Both the position numbers and the translations under genes were made by a program. DNA of 64,000 nucleotides from assembly GCF_037975245.1 (NCBI RefSeq), contig NC_092577.1:11040013-11104012 (forward strand), in the 5' to 3' direction. The notes beneath the pieces were generated by a model, which searched no databases, was not told the origin of the DNA, and worked only from the letters and a program-made list of their open reading frames with translations. The DNA comes from Apostichopus japonicus (lineage: Eukaryota > Echinodermata > Holothuroidea > Aspidochirotida > Stichopodidae). Of this stretch, positions 25,585 through 36,629 are shown piece after piece. The number at the start of each line of letters is the position of its first letter. Positions within the stretch are counted from its first letter, which is position 1.

Positions 25585-25825
25585 TAACCGAATTATTATA
25601 TAAATAAACATTTATCAGTTAGGAAGAGCAGTGAGTTACTACGAAGGACGGGCCTGGATTAAGTGTCAGTCTGAATGGAGGCTCCATTACGTGAGCCACG
25701 TTTTACTGTACACACGTGAAGATATCGTTAGGCGCCGCCATCTTTGTTTGGACCCGAACTTCGAGTGGACACTGCGAATTGCGGAATATCGAGGGAGCAA
25801 AGTAACATAAGTTTGGGGGTGAGTT
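25585..25825 (+). promoter_or_regulatory. Candidate promoter and first 5' UTR exon upstream of TRIM-D
   Basis: A TATA-like TATATAAATAAA lies at about 25596. A GCGCCGCCATCTTTG block, similar to a YY1-type site, follows at about 25734, and a good donor-like GTGAGT at about 25818. Together with the acceptor/donor-bounded segment at 26510-26595 and the acceptor at 28672 this would make a spliced 5' UTR for TRIM-D. This is a model only. Confidence 0.3.
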
Positions 25826-26509
25826 TATTATTAATCTTAGCCTTCAACAACTTGACAGTATGAACAAATTTGTGCAGACTAGTTATTAATTTGCTCAATC
25901 AGCCTGCTTTGCGAGTCGACATTTTTCCAAAAATATGCAGAATGATGTTTAATTTTAATAAGTTAAACGGTGCGGAGGGAATCTACGTATTACAGGACAA
26001 GTAATAGTTTTTGCAAGTTTTATCTGAAGTTATACAAAGAAGGCGAACCCAATCCTTTGGTGCAAATATCTAAGTGGTAAAATTTAGTACACAGTCATTT
26101 TGTGATAAGATCACATATGTGCTCTTCTAAAATGATAATCAATATCACGTCTTCACAGGATATAACCTTGTCAAGCTTAAATGAACATTTAACACGTCTA
26201 AGATAAGTGGACATTTTCCATACCATCGAAAAACTTGACTATGAAAAATCGTTGGATGTGATTGATTGATTGACACATTCATGAATTTCCCCTACGAGTG
26301 TTCTAACATGTAAAAGCTTACACCTTATTCATCCACATTGTTATGTTTAATTATATATATTGGTTTTCTGCCGGTCTGTTGTGAAACACAAGCAACCTTG
26401 AATTGAAATGTATTATAATTGCATTAACACAGAGTACAGTATAGCCTCATGTAAACGTGATACCGGTAAGTGGTATAAGAAAATGATTTCAAGTTGTGTA
26501 TTGGTGCAG

Positions 26510-26595
26510 TTGTTACTATTTGTTTTGAAGCACACTATTTATTGAAAACAACTCCGAGGCAATACCTTTGTGTGAGATCTTTACGATATAATAAG
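26510..26595 (+). other. Candidate non-coding exon upstream of TRIM-D
   Basis: The segment is bounded by an acceptor-like TATTGGTGCAG and a consensus donor AAG/GTAAGT. Both signals are kept in the duplicate at 40079-40146, although the sequence between has changed, which supports a spliced 5' UTR exon. Confidence 0.4.
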
Positions 26596-26929
26596 GTAAG
26601 TGAACATTCACTCCACTCTATGTTTTAATGTCTGCCATTGGCCATTTGCATTGAAACAATAATCGTTCGATATATACATTGATCGACTACGTAAATCCAC
26701 ATTGGAGTATCTACATTGACTTCCATTGTAACAGACATACTCTCTTTTGACTTATTCAGTCTATCTGAATTTATCATGAAATCCAGTCCAGGCCTTTTTC
26801 TGGTTTGTATCGAAGGAAACTGGGGTGTGATGCCTGGTTATACGGCATGCGAAGTATTGCGGCCACTGCCCCTAGCAACGAAATGGCCATGTAGGGATTG
26901 CAATCAAGTACAATGACTGGATAGCTCCT

Positions 26930-27000
26930 TTGGTATAGCTGGGCTTGTAATCCAGAGGTCAATGGTTCGAATTCCATTCTACCCCTGAATTTCTTTGCTA
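26930..27000 (+). other. tRNA-Thr(UGU)-like sequence, probably a pseudogene
   Basis: An anticodon arm CTGGG-CTTGTAA-TCCAG with TGT at the anticodon place and a T-arm-like AATGGTTCGAATTCCATT are visible. The T loop has one extra base and the acceptor stem is imperfect, so it is more likely a tRNA relic or SINE head than a working gene. Confidence 0.45.
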
Positions 27001-27885
27001 TTTTACATTGTCTTACATAAATATTGTTAAATTTTGACAAAGACCTAGACTAAATATGACAGTAGGAGAGGGATGTGGTCTCGGCACTCCATGCTCACGC
27101 CGCTGATCATACTGTGGACTAATGGAAAATAAGAAAATTTTGAGTACATACACATGTCCAAATTAGTAGTATTGTCATATAGGTGCCGACACTATTTACT
27201 AATCCACACGTAGATAAAGTACGTTACTCTTTCAACGTTACTTAAACGATAACGCTTTTATTTAGCTATTCAAGTTATGGAATTTCTTAGAAATAATGCA
27301 AACAAAATTATATACAGTTTTATAAGCCAAATTTTTAAATGTTCTTTGACATAACTGTTATTATTGAGTTAACTTAATGTTCCATCATGGTGGTACAAAA
27401 CAGTTTTCCGAAATTCGATGAATTGAACATCTTATGGACTATCAACAGAACGAATATGGTAACTACTGAAAATCTGAATTGACCCATATATATTCTTGAT
27501 ACTAAGTTGCTATACACAGAAACTTTGGAATAAAGTGTATATTGATTAATACCTAGACAATGTTGTTAACATGCGGATATTTTCATATGAGCAATGATGG
27601 TGTTTCATGGATATATGAAGACCTTCCTCTTCAGCACAATGGCGTGGCTAGAGGGATATCGGTAAGAGGTTTAGACGCAAAATGATGATATCATTCTATT
27701 ATTGTAACTACAATTGTGTAAACTACTTTTTCGTGCGTTTGGAAAACCATTTTAACATTGAATCCACAATTTCAGATATCTAAATTTAATTGCAGATATC
27801 TACAATTAATTGGAGATATATAAAATTCCATGCGCGTGAGTATTATAGCATGTAATCAAGTTGTAAGAAATTTTCCGAAGTATGC

Positions 27886-28083
27886 TTGACCGTGGGAGGG
27901 GAGGAAGCAGGTATCTCCATTCTACAGATGGCTTTTGCCCTGTATATAATTACTATCAAACATTCAAAAAAGCAAAACAGTACGAATGAGAAGGTACAAA
28001 AATCAGTAACTCATCCATATTTCTTATTTGACCCAAATGGAGATGTTGTGTTGATATTAATGACGTCAGTCAAGTTCGAATGA
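27886..28083 (+). other. Small open frame with a DPNGDVV block (duplicate at 42755)
   Basis: A 65-codon frame starting at an ACG or later ATG ends DPNGDVVLILMTSVKFE. The duplicate ends DPNGDVVFILMTTIKFS. Only the C-terminal part agrees well; the rest differs. It may be a decaying exon or chance survival in a segmental duplication. No function is known to me. Confidence 0.25.
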
Positions 28084-28659
28084 TGTGCGGAACTTTGACT
28101 CATAGTGCTAACATATGAATAAATATTCAACACGTTCAGAGAATTGTTTTTTTTTTGTGCTCAATATGGCTAAAAAGACAAATCTACGAATAGCAGATCA
28201 CACCTAGGTATATAAAAAAATCGCTTACCAATTATTAAATATGTCATGGCTACTTATTTACTTTCTTGGCTTCTTTCTTTGCCTTATCTGTTGGAAATTC
28301 TGTGACGCGATAAGAATGGTTATAAAAGTTTAAGTGTAGGTTAGTGGATATTGTAACTATCCCTATATCGTGCACGTGGAACAGAGAGAGAGAGAGATCT
28401 TATAAGGGAAGAATTGTATAGCCTTCTCCGTCGATCTAGTAAAATTTATACAATTAAAAGTCTTTGAACTTCCAAAATGTAACCGTTCCCAACCGTATTT
28501 ACATGACTGGGGGAACAATATAGAGAGAGCAACTTCACTAAAAACTGATTTAATTAATGTTTTATTTCCCCATGTTCGTGACAAATTTGTTTTAACACAT
28601 TTGAATGTAGTTAAAATAACAGGACGTCTACATCAGTATTTTTAAATTTCTATATTATT

Positions 28660-28692
28660 TTGTAAATTGCAGAATCTCGTCAATCAAGCTCA
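28660..28692 (+). promoter_or_regulatory. Probable 3' splice site before TRIM-D coding exon
   Basis: A T-rich tract leads to AAATTGCAG ending at 28672, 20 bases before the ATG at 28693, matching the TRIM-B arrangement. Confidence 0.65.
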
Positions 28693-30882
28693 ATGGCTTC
28701 GTCAACTCCTCTCGCGGATCTGGCAGAGAACTTCTTCATGTGTTCTGTTTGCTTGGGTCAATATAAAGAACCGAAACAGTTACCATGTCTTCATCGATAT
28801 TGTAGAAATTGCTTGAAGACAGTCATTCAAGCCAGTTATGATGGGACGCTTAAGTGTCCATTGTGTAAACAGGAATACGTGATACCAGAAAATGGTGTTG
28901 ACGATTTCAAGACAGACTTCCATATGAAGAGTATGATTGAGTTCATACATTTGCGAAAGTCTATTGAAAATAAAGATTTCAAGAAGTGTGTAAGCTGTTT
29001 CAAGAATACTGAAGTTTCAGCTTATTGTTTTAAGTGCAGAGATTACTTGTGTGACCAATGTTACAAAGTTCATGTAACCAGTAAAATGTTTACAGATCAC
29101 AAAAGCCACATTCTGAGATTGGATAATATAGAAGTAAAGAATATGACACTGGATAAAATAACATCACTAACGGAAGATCCCAGGTGCCATATCCATGCAA
29201 AGAAGGAAGCACAATTATGCTGCAGTTCTTGCGGAAATGTACCAGTGTGCATAGCTTGTACATATAATAAGCACAAAGGTCATGACCTGCATGACGTTAC
29301 TGAAATAGCAGAACGTGAAAGAAAACTACTAAAACAAGAACTTGCTGAACTAACCAAATACAAAAGTAAACTATATGGCCTACCAACGAAAATAAAAGCT
29401 ACTACACAGAAGCTGAATGAAAATGTCGTGAAAAAAACAGAAAGATTGATAAATCAGCACAAGCAGCAGACACACAAGATTAAAGATAAACTTGCGGAAA
29501 GTACTAAGGAACAAAAAAGAGGTTTAGAGGACATCGAAAGCAGAAGAAGAGAAAACCACCGTCGGATAACTCTTAATTTGGAAGAGGAGTTGAGCCAAGT
29601 GAGAAAGAAATATGATAAACTCAGGAAAACAACGAATCAAAAATATGACAACGAATCTGAAGAGTTTATAAACAAATGTGATAAAACTGAGAGCGAGCTC
29701 TTTAGAAAACTTGGAAGCCTAGATATTAACTTGAAGAAATTGACAACAGCAAAAGACCTGCATGTAAATAAAAATGAAGATGAACTAAAACACATAACAG
29801 AATATTGCGAACAGGTTATTAAACGATACGAGAACCTCACAACAACGACCTCAACTATTCTTGCTACTAAAGACGATTGGACAGACGCTCAGTGTATTCC
29901 TGATATTAGAGCAGCCTGTGATCCTCTGATGGTAGAAATGGAAAAAGGATTTCCAGAGTTGGACTCTTTATCTGATTTCGTTATCAGTGATGTAACGAAG
30001 GTTATTAGAGACATTGTTACGATTGCTCAGCATAAAGAGTCAGTGGTTGATGTGGCAGGAATCAAAGTTAAAGTTGGATATTTCACTAATATTACAAGCA
30101 GAGGAGATGTCAAGATTGTCATTATTCATAAGGCATATGAAGGGTATTTACAAATCACTGTGTTCAACAGAAAAGGTGAAATACAACGACAGGATCAGAT
30201 GAAGAGTGAAACTGGCAGACTCACCTGCAGTCTGCTATCTGAGTTGAAAGCTGTAACATGGGATTATTGGTATCACATCGGTATTTACGATGTACGTGAT
30301 GGTGCATTTAGCAGGAAGAACATTCGTGATGTCATTACAAGTTGGCCATCTCATCAGTGCGTGAGTTGTGTAACTATTGATCCTGTGAAGAATCATATTA
30401 TTGTTGGTAATGACAGCAGAGTTGTGTATGTATTTACTGATCAGTTGATTTACAGTCACAGGTTTACCCTACCAGATGTAATCGATGCATCTGATGATAT
30501 CACTGTACATAGAGGTAGTCTCCTGGTCTGTGACAACTCGCGTGGTAGATCATATGCAGTCTCCATTGAGGAATCACAGAGTAAGCTGATGTATGAATTC
30601 ATCAAACCAGATCTTGATGGATTGGCCTGGAGACCTACCAGTGTCTGCACAGACAATAATGGTTTCATCTACATGCTGTGGAATGCAGAGATCTCATATC
30701 AGTGGAGATGTATTCTGGTACAATACAGTCAGAATGGCCGACAATTACTCACAACAAGAAGAGTAGCAGGTAACGCTTACCGCGTGTCAACATTAGAAGA
30801 GAACGGGCCGGAAAAACTTCTAATAACAACAAATAGATGGGGAGAGCTGTACATGTACGACCTAGTAGTGACGTGGACGTAA
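28693..30882 (+). CDS. TRIM-like RING/B-box E3 ubiquitin ligase (TRIM-D)
   Basis: Intact 729-residue frame in one exon. The RING is C17-C58 (CSVC, CLHRYCRNC, CPLC), B-box 1 starts near C99 and B-box 2 runs about 165-200 (ending HKGHDLH). A coiled coil at about 210-385 has many K/E heptads, and the C-terminal domain (about 450-729) has the same strand-like blocks as TRIM-B (GIYDVRDG, HIIVGN, GSLLVCDN, YMLWN, GRQLLTT). All zinc ligands seen in TRIM-B are kept. By family it should be a ubiquitin E3 ligase with a coiled-coil dimer; its target is unknown. The broken copy TRIM-E is its closest relative here, sharing long DNA stretches in coding and upstream regions. Confidence 0.93.
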   Translation: MASSTPLADLAENFFMCSVCLGQYKEPKQLPCLHRYCRNCLKTVIQASYDGTLKCPLCKQEYVIPENGVDDFKTDFHMKSMIEFIHLRKSIENKDFKKCVSCFKNTEVSAYCFKCRDYLCDQCYKVHVTSKMFTDHKSHILRLDNIEVKNMTLDKITSLTEDPRCHIHAKKEAQLCCSSCGNVPVCIACTYNKHKGHDLHDVTEIAERERKLLKQELAELTKYKSKLYGLPTKIKATTQKLNENVVKKTERLINQHKQQTHKIKDKLAESTKEQKRGLEDIESRRRENHRRITLNLEEELSQVRKKYDKLRKTTNQKYDNESEEFINKCDKTESELFRKLGSLDINLKKLTTAKDLHVNKNEDELKHITEYCEQVIKRYENLTTTTSTILATKDDWTDAQCIPDIRAACDPLMVEMEKGFPELDSLSDFVISDVTKVIRDIVTIAQHKESVVDVAGIKVKVGYFTNITSRGDVKIVIIHKAYEGYLQITVFNRKGEIQRQDQMKSETGRLTCSLLSELKAVTWDYWYHIGIYDVRDGAFSRKNIRDVITSWPSHQCVSCVTIDPVKNHIIVGNDSRVVYVFTDQLIYSHRFTLPDVIDASDDITVHRGSLLVCDNSRGRSYAVSIEESQSKLMYEFIKPDLDGLAWRPTSVCTDNNGFIYMLWNAEISYQWRCILVQYSQNGRQLLTTRRVAGNAYRVSTLEENGPEKLLITTNRWGELYMYDLVVTWT

Positions 30883-31940
30883 GAAATTATTTCAAGCCAA
30901 TATTATTAGAAGCAATTTAAAACTTCAGGGCGCAATCAACCTAAACACAGAAATTTGTTAATCGAGAATTATGACCTCTTAAATTTTTAGCTCATGGCAG
31001 AGGATAATATTTACTATCAAATCCTATAAGGAAATATTCCGACCACTCTTTCTGGCATCCATGTGAATATGGTCGATCACTGCATAATCTTCTTAGACTT
31101 CTTTTTTTCGTAAATACCACTATTTAAGATAATGATTTCATAGTATACAATACTGACTGCGCCTGTAGTACTTAACCGGCACATCATAGTCAAATTTAGT
31201 TTGTCTCAAAGTTTAAACTTAATATTGAAAATGGCATCGTTGTATTGCCATAAACACTTTTGACTGTACCTAAACCTATATATCATATCCACAGTACTTG
31301 ATAAACACACATAACCCAATAAAAACACATTTTTGAAAAGTATCGTTTTACATGCACCTCTGACGGTTCCTGTTTAAATAATGTGAGATAAATGTTTAGG
31401 TTAAATTTATTTTTCAAATACACGTCTGTATATTATTCCTTTAAAGGAATATATCAGTATACACTCTTAGGTAGTTTTGTTTGTAACTTTTAACTTTTTG
31501 AATGTTATTCTATCCCTCTGATCAAATTGATCAAGCAAAAACATTCAAAACTTCAGAACCAAAATATGTTATACATATTTAAAAAAAATATTTAACATAT
31601 AGGAAATTGCAAAACGTTTTAGTCATAATTTAAAAACATGTTGTTTGTGCTTCATTCTTCTCTATTAATCTGAAAAATTCTTGTCGACTTATTAATCATA
31701 AATATGACTGACATTTATTTTTCTCTAAAATATTGTCTTTTTCTTCTTTGCATTACTTCAGCTTTGGGGTTGGTGTGGGCGGGAGTGGGTGGGGGTGGGG
31801 GTGGGGGGGGGGGGTGAGGGAGTGGTTACCGTAAGATGTCTGCTGCAGCAAAAAAGGGAGATGTAGTTGCATCTCCTTTCAGATCCGTAGGTTTCTTTCT
31901 TAACTACTTGAGCTTCCGTCGTGGTAATGCGTCAGTCTGT
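30883..31940. other. Gene-free 3' flank of TRIM-D with a G-rich tract
   Basis: A polyadenylation-type AATAAA is at 31318-31323, about 435 bases after the stop. From 31759 to 31822 the plus strand has many GGG/GGGG runs (GTGGGTGGGGGTGGGGG) that could form G-quadruplexes. Nothing else is recognised. Confidence 0.55.
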
Positions 31941-32041
31941 CTGTTGTGGCAATAAATGTCTTTCATTTGATGAACATAAAAGTCTTATCAAGGCCACACA
32001 ATGCCAAGAATTTCATAGAAGGCTCTGATTTGGCAAAGTTA

Positions 32042-32160
32042 TGTCCGCGTACTGAGCGGGTGTCCGCGTACAGAGCGGGTGTCCGCGTACAGAGCGGGAG
32101 GCCCGGGTTCGAATCCCGGTGGAGGCTGGAAGTTTTTTCACTGTGCTTGATTTTCCAATT
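32042..32160 (+). mobile_element. tRNA-derived repeat with the anticodon arm present three times
   Basis: The 19-bp unit TGTCCGCGTACAGAGCGGG occurs three times in a row (32042-32060 with one change, 32061-32079, 32080-32098). The T-arm CCGGGTTCGAATCCCGG and a GGAAGTTTTTTCACTGT tail follow. The D-arm part is missing here but present in the copy at 32428. Confidence 0.8.
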
Positions 32161-32427
32161 CATTACGATTTTCAATTATATATGCACATTAGCCTTTGTC
32201 TTTAACCTTCATTTCATTAGCATAAAGTATGTTCAAAGTATCTCTTTCGAGATCCAGCTTTAGGAATCACAAATGATATTCGAGTTGGTTAGAATCATGT
32301 TTGATCTCTAGAGTAAGGCAAATATGTCACCAAAATCAGAACTAGTATTGTTCGATACAGGTGACAAACGCATACAGTGGAATTACAACCTTCCTTACCT
32401 GTTTCGAACCTCTGGACGTACAATCAG

Positions 32428-32530
32428 CGTCCATAGCCTAGTGGTTAGGGTGTCCGCGTACAGAGCGGGAGGCCCGGGTTCGAATCCCGGTGGAGGCTGG
32501 AAGTTTTTTCACTGTTCTTGATTTTCCATC
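32428..32530 (+). mobile_element. tRNA-derived SINE head with near-complete tRNA fold
   Basis: GCGTCCA pairs with TGGAGGC at 6 of 7 positions. The A-box is TAGCCTAGTGG, the anticodon arm is TCCGC-GTACAGA-GCGGG (ACA at the anticodon place) and the T arm is CCGGG-TTCGAAT-CCCGG. The tail GGAAGTTTTTTCACTGT is shared with the copy at 32042, so this is a SINE. An ACA (Cys) anticodon would be unusual for a real tRNA. Confidence 0.7.
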
Positions 32531-32835
32531 TCAACGCATATGCTAAATGTAACACTCTTATACACATATATTGCTGATAGCAAGTCGGAAGTCCTATGTT
32601 ATTTAATTGCTCCCAGCTACTACTATATTAGATCGCTAGTTACGACTACCTGCTTATTTCCTTGCATTTGGGCAACTTTGTATTTTAGTAGGAAGCCATC
32701 GATTTCAAGTTTCGCTTCCCTAGTGCTCTTCATGCACGGAAGTCACAATATCCATATCTCCTCCTCTCTTTAAGACACCCATATGTTGAAAGTTGCGTCA
32801 CTCGTAAATTAACTCTATACTAACCTGTAATGTAT

Positions 32836-32900
32836 CCATTGTTCAGTGCAGACCTAAGTCCGTTCCACTCGGCCAAAGTGATTCTACTGGTGTGAATGCG
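32836..32900 (-). mobile_element. Fragment of the tRNA-derived repeat also seen at 23775
   Basis: On the minus strand the block TTGGCCGAGTGGAACGGAC with its CAGTAGAATCACT flank matches 23895-23945. Only the A-box end is present. Confidence 0.55.
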
Positions 32901-33039
32901 AATTAATGGCATTGTATAACTGTCAATTAGAGCGTATTACGCACGTGTAATACTTTTACACAGTGCACAGGTCTCAGTATATTTGCTGCAATCCATTATA
33001 TATGTCAATGACATTTGTCATTTGACATTTGCCAAGTGT

Positions 33040-34240
33040 CATAAGTTGCTAATACTATTTTGTTTGCCGATGATACCTCTATTTTCATCAAGTTGGAAAA
33101 CGCACATAGAATACAGAATGCTGTCTCTACTGAATTAAATACATTTTCTGATTGGTTTGCTGCTAATAAGTTATCACTTAATGTAGACAAAACTCACTTC
33201 TTATCTAGCCTATTTCGCTCCACTGCAGAATGAAGGCCTCTTCACCAATTTTCCAATTAACTCTGTACTGAGCTGTTCTCTTCCATGGGACCCCATTATA
33301 TTCTCTGTCATCCATCCATCTCCTACTCTGCCTACCTCTGCCTCTTACATAACCCCTTGGTGTCCAATCTGTCAATTTCTGTGTCCATCTCTTAACCTGA
33401 CATCTAGCTAAATTCTCCACACATCTCCACTTCTTTTGCTTTATGACTTGGAAATTATCCAAAACGCATGTACTGTTTCTAAAGTCCTGGTTTCTGGCTT
33501 TATCCTTTCTTGTTACACCCCTCATAAGACAAAACTCACTATATACGATGAAATGGAAGAAGAACACATTATTGAAATAATGATGTATCAATGGACGGTA
33601 AACAAATTAAGGAAGTATCAACTACTAAATTTCTAGGGATTACTATTGATAGTAGACTTTCATGGAGTGACCATATTACAAAAGGTTGCTCCAGCGTCGT
33701 AAGAGGTATTGGAATTTTAGCATAGCTAAAATATTTCCTCCCCAGAATATACTAAGAATGCTTTATCAAACTTAAATAGCACTGCATTTATGATACTGCT
33801 TGATTATTTGGTCTGGTACAAACAGTTCACCTTTAAGCCACTTCAAAAGTGTGCAATACGTCATATATCTCACTCAGCATCGCGTGAACATACTACTTAC
33901 AAGCCCATTTTTTGGTAAGAAACTCGATTTATTGAGATTAGATGATATCATAAAAGTCAATTTTGCGACATTTTCATACAAGGTTTGGAATGGTTTATTA
34001 CCAAACAGTTTCCGAAATTTTATAAATAGCAACAGAGAGTTCCATAATCATTATGCAAAAACGGCTAGCAACGCGCATTATAACTTATATTATGCACGCA
34101 CTGTTATACTAAGCATAATATACCGTGCAATCTAAACATGGGACTCACTATATCAAATGCTTTCAAAACTAAGAAATCAAGCTCCATACTTAGAAAATGC
34201 CTTATCAAAGAAATTATGATTTCTTATTAACTATGAATTA
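33040..34240 (+). mobile_element. Non-LTR retrotransposon remnant with FADD catalytic box
   Basis: Broken frames read LFADDTSIF (the RT catalytic FADD box) near 33062, then FSDWFAANKLSLNVDKT. After an interruption come TTKFLGITIDSRLSWSDHI (near 33630) and a C-terminal tail with FATFSYKVWNGLLPN at 33960-34010. This is the usual order for CR1/jockey/RTE-like ORF2. Stops and frameshifts show it is dead. The interruption is a second element at 33199-33526. Confidence 0.85.
33199..33526 (-). mobile_element. 5'-truncated non-LTR element nested in the previous one
   Basis: The 14-bp duplication AGACAAAACTCACT flanks it (33185-33198 and 33527-33540), and removing it restores NVDKTHY in the host element. 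On the minus strand it encodes a C-terminal ORF2 piece with RGRGRQSRRWMDD, W..T..YRVNWK and GEEAFILQW, a pattern common at the ends of non-LTR reverse transcriptase proteins. It stops shortly before the target duplication. Truncation at the 5' end fits target-primed insertion. Confidence 0.88.
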
Positions 34241-34484
34241 GTGGTAACTGAAACATATACATATTATTATCATAACTTTAACTTTTTTCTCTCTTCTCTC
34301 TGGGAGTATTCTGTGTTGTTAAGCCAGTATAGGCTATTCAGAAGACTTCCCAATTCATTGCAAATATTTACGTGAAAAAATACATAAATAAACAAACAAA
34401 CAGACTATGAACCAGAATGCAAAAATGCATTGTGTTTTCAATGATGTAACATGAGAAGTTTTCTTCATAAATCTGACGTAATGT

Positions 34485-34945
34485 ATAGTGAGGGTGTACA
34501 TATTTACAAGGGTTTCACGATTTGACCTCTGATGACCCCAAATGACCTTTAACTCCACCAAATACAATATGCTTCTTGAACTAAATGTGGTACTTCTACA
34601 CACTAAATTAGAGGTCGGCCCAAGTTTTTCTTCTTGAGATGTCGTGTTTAAAAGGTTTACATAATTTGACCCCAGGTGACCCCAAATGACCCTTGCCCTC
34701 CACCAAAAACAATAGGTTTCTTTTAAACAATGTGGTACTCCTACACCACAAATATGAGGTCTGTCGATGATTCCCTTCTTGAGATATCGTATTTACAAGG
34801 TTTATATAATTTGACCCCTGGTGATCCCAAATGACTTTGACCTCCACCAAAAACAATAGGCTTCTTGTACCTAATGTGGTACTTTTACACACTAAATATG
34901 AAATTGGTCTGATCTTCTTTTCTTGATATATCGTGTTTACAAGCT
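34485..34945. repeat. Satellite-like tandem repeat, about 146-bp unit, three or more copies
   Basis: The landmarks TGACCCCAAATGACC, CCACCAAAxACAAT(A)xG, ATGTGGTACT and CTTGAGATxTCGTxTTTA recur at about 34522, 34669 and 34814 with moderate divergence. Each unit has three TGACCY half-sites spaced four bases apart. Confidence 0.85.
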
Positions 34946-35512
34946 GGGCGTCACAAACGCGCTCACCCATACACACAAAAGCACATACATACGCCATAGA
35001 GTAAGCAATAAACAAATAACGTCACTCTTATACGTTGTACTGTGCGACAATTAAAACAGAGCAGTTCCTAGTCACAGAAAGATGATAACATAATTAAACA
35101 CATTAATAAGAACCAGGATGTGTTGGCTGAAGTAATATAGGTATATCCGAAGAATATTTTACAGTTGCTGGATTCTTAAGCAGCGAATTTTTCGAAGATA
35201 CAACAAATTTATGTTGTGATAAACATAATATAAATAAATGCATTTTCAAACACTGTCCGTCTCCTGAAGTATGCCTCAAGACACTCCTTTAACGCAAATG
35301 TAACTAGTCAAAAACGCAGTGACCAGGCAAATATATTTCTTTTTAGGTTTGGGAAAATTACAAGTAGCACCCTTCCCATGAGAGTAGGGTCGGATCACTC
35401 TGAAATTGTGGGGACAACTTGAAAAGGCGTAGCGCTCACACAAAAATAAATATATATAGAAAAAATGTAGGATTGCCATGCACATGAGACTTGTGTTAAA
35501 AACAATGGGATC

Positions 35513-36625
35513 ACTTAAAACTAAAAGAAATATGTTAATGATATAAGTGGGTAACTTACAGATCTTACTAGAGCTGTTACGTCAAACAAGAAATCCACTG
35601 AACTTATTGGAAAATAAAATGCTTAAAAGTCCAAACGAAATAATAACACAATCGCGGCGCGGGTCAACCAAATACAAAGTCGTAAAGTATAATTGCTTCT
35701 TTGGGTTACATCCGGGCAGGTTCACTCTGTTGGGGGACGTCTCTGGAGTAGGTGAGCTCAATGGACGGCTCTAGACCAGCTTGCTCTTCACTCCCTGGTA
35801 TCTGGGGTCCATTGACCTATCAGCTGTCAATTACGTTACAAAATAATTTACAAAATAATTACCAGACACATTACTTAACCTCGTATCTAAACTTATAAAT
35901 TGGTCTCATCAGTGTCCTTGAACAAATTTGAAGATACACATCCATCACCAGGAATATTTCTACCAAAACAAAATAGATATTAAGCTGTATTTTTCTACTA
36001 CAGTTCTCAAAAGTGATAGAGGCTTGGAGCCAGCACATGTGTACCTAGAAAACAGGGACCACACAAAACACTTAAAACTAAACGAAATATGTTAATAATA
36101 TAAGTGGGTAACTTACAGATCTTACTAGAGCTGTTACGTCAAACAAGAAATCCACTGAACTTATTGGAAAATAAAATGCTTAAAAGTCCAAACGAAATAA
36201 TAACACAATCGCGGCGCGGGTCAACCAAATACAAAGTCGTGAAGTATAATTGCTGCTTTGGGCTACATCCGGGCAGGTTCACTCTGTTGGGGGACGTCTC
36301 TGGAGTAGGTGAGCTCAATGGACGGCTCTAAACCAGCTTGCTCTTCACTCCCTGGTATCTGGGGTCCATTGACCTATCAGCTGTCAATTACGTTACAAAA
36401 TAATTTACAAAATAATTACCAGACACATTACTTAACCTCGTATCTAAACTTATAAATTGGTCTCATCAGTGTCCTTGAACAAATTTGAAGATACACATCC
36501 ATCACCAGGAATATTTCTACCAAAACAAAATAGATATTTAGCTGTATTTTTCCACTACAGTTCTCAAAAGTGATAGAGGCTTAGAGCCAGCCCATGTGTA
36601 TCTAGTAAACAGGGACCACACAAAA
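35513..36625. repeat. 557-bp tandem duplication
   Basis: 35513-36069 and 36070-36625 are about 97-98% identical, including an open frame (35547-35774 and 36104-36331) that begins at GTG and is the same but for one residue. The recent duplication keeps the frame open, so I do not call it a gene. Confidence 0.9.
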
Positions 36626-36629
36626 CAAT

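Larger units (their letters stand above)
26390..28340. repeat. Segmental duplication, copy 1 (upstream of TRIM-D)
   Basis: Blocks here recur in the same order at about 39955-43320 upstream of the broken TRIM-E. 26403-26740 matches 39966-40285; 27415-27500 matches 40380-40515; 27590-28100 matches 42455-42960; 28300-28335 matches about 43285-43320. Indels and inserted elements separate the blocks. Confidence 0.8.

Noticed and set aside
26930-32500. Functional tRNA genes (Thr-like at 26930, Cys-anticodon-like at 32428).
   Set aside because: The T loop has an extra base in the first; the second has an unusual ACA anticodon and shares a non-tRNA tail with another copy, so both look tRNA-derived.
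35547-36331. Two nearly identical 75-codon frames.
   Set aside because: They begin at GTG and are identical only because the DNA was recently duplicated; no splice sites or domains support them.
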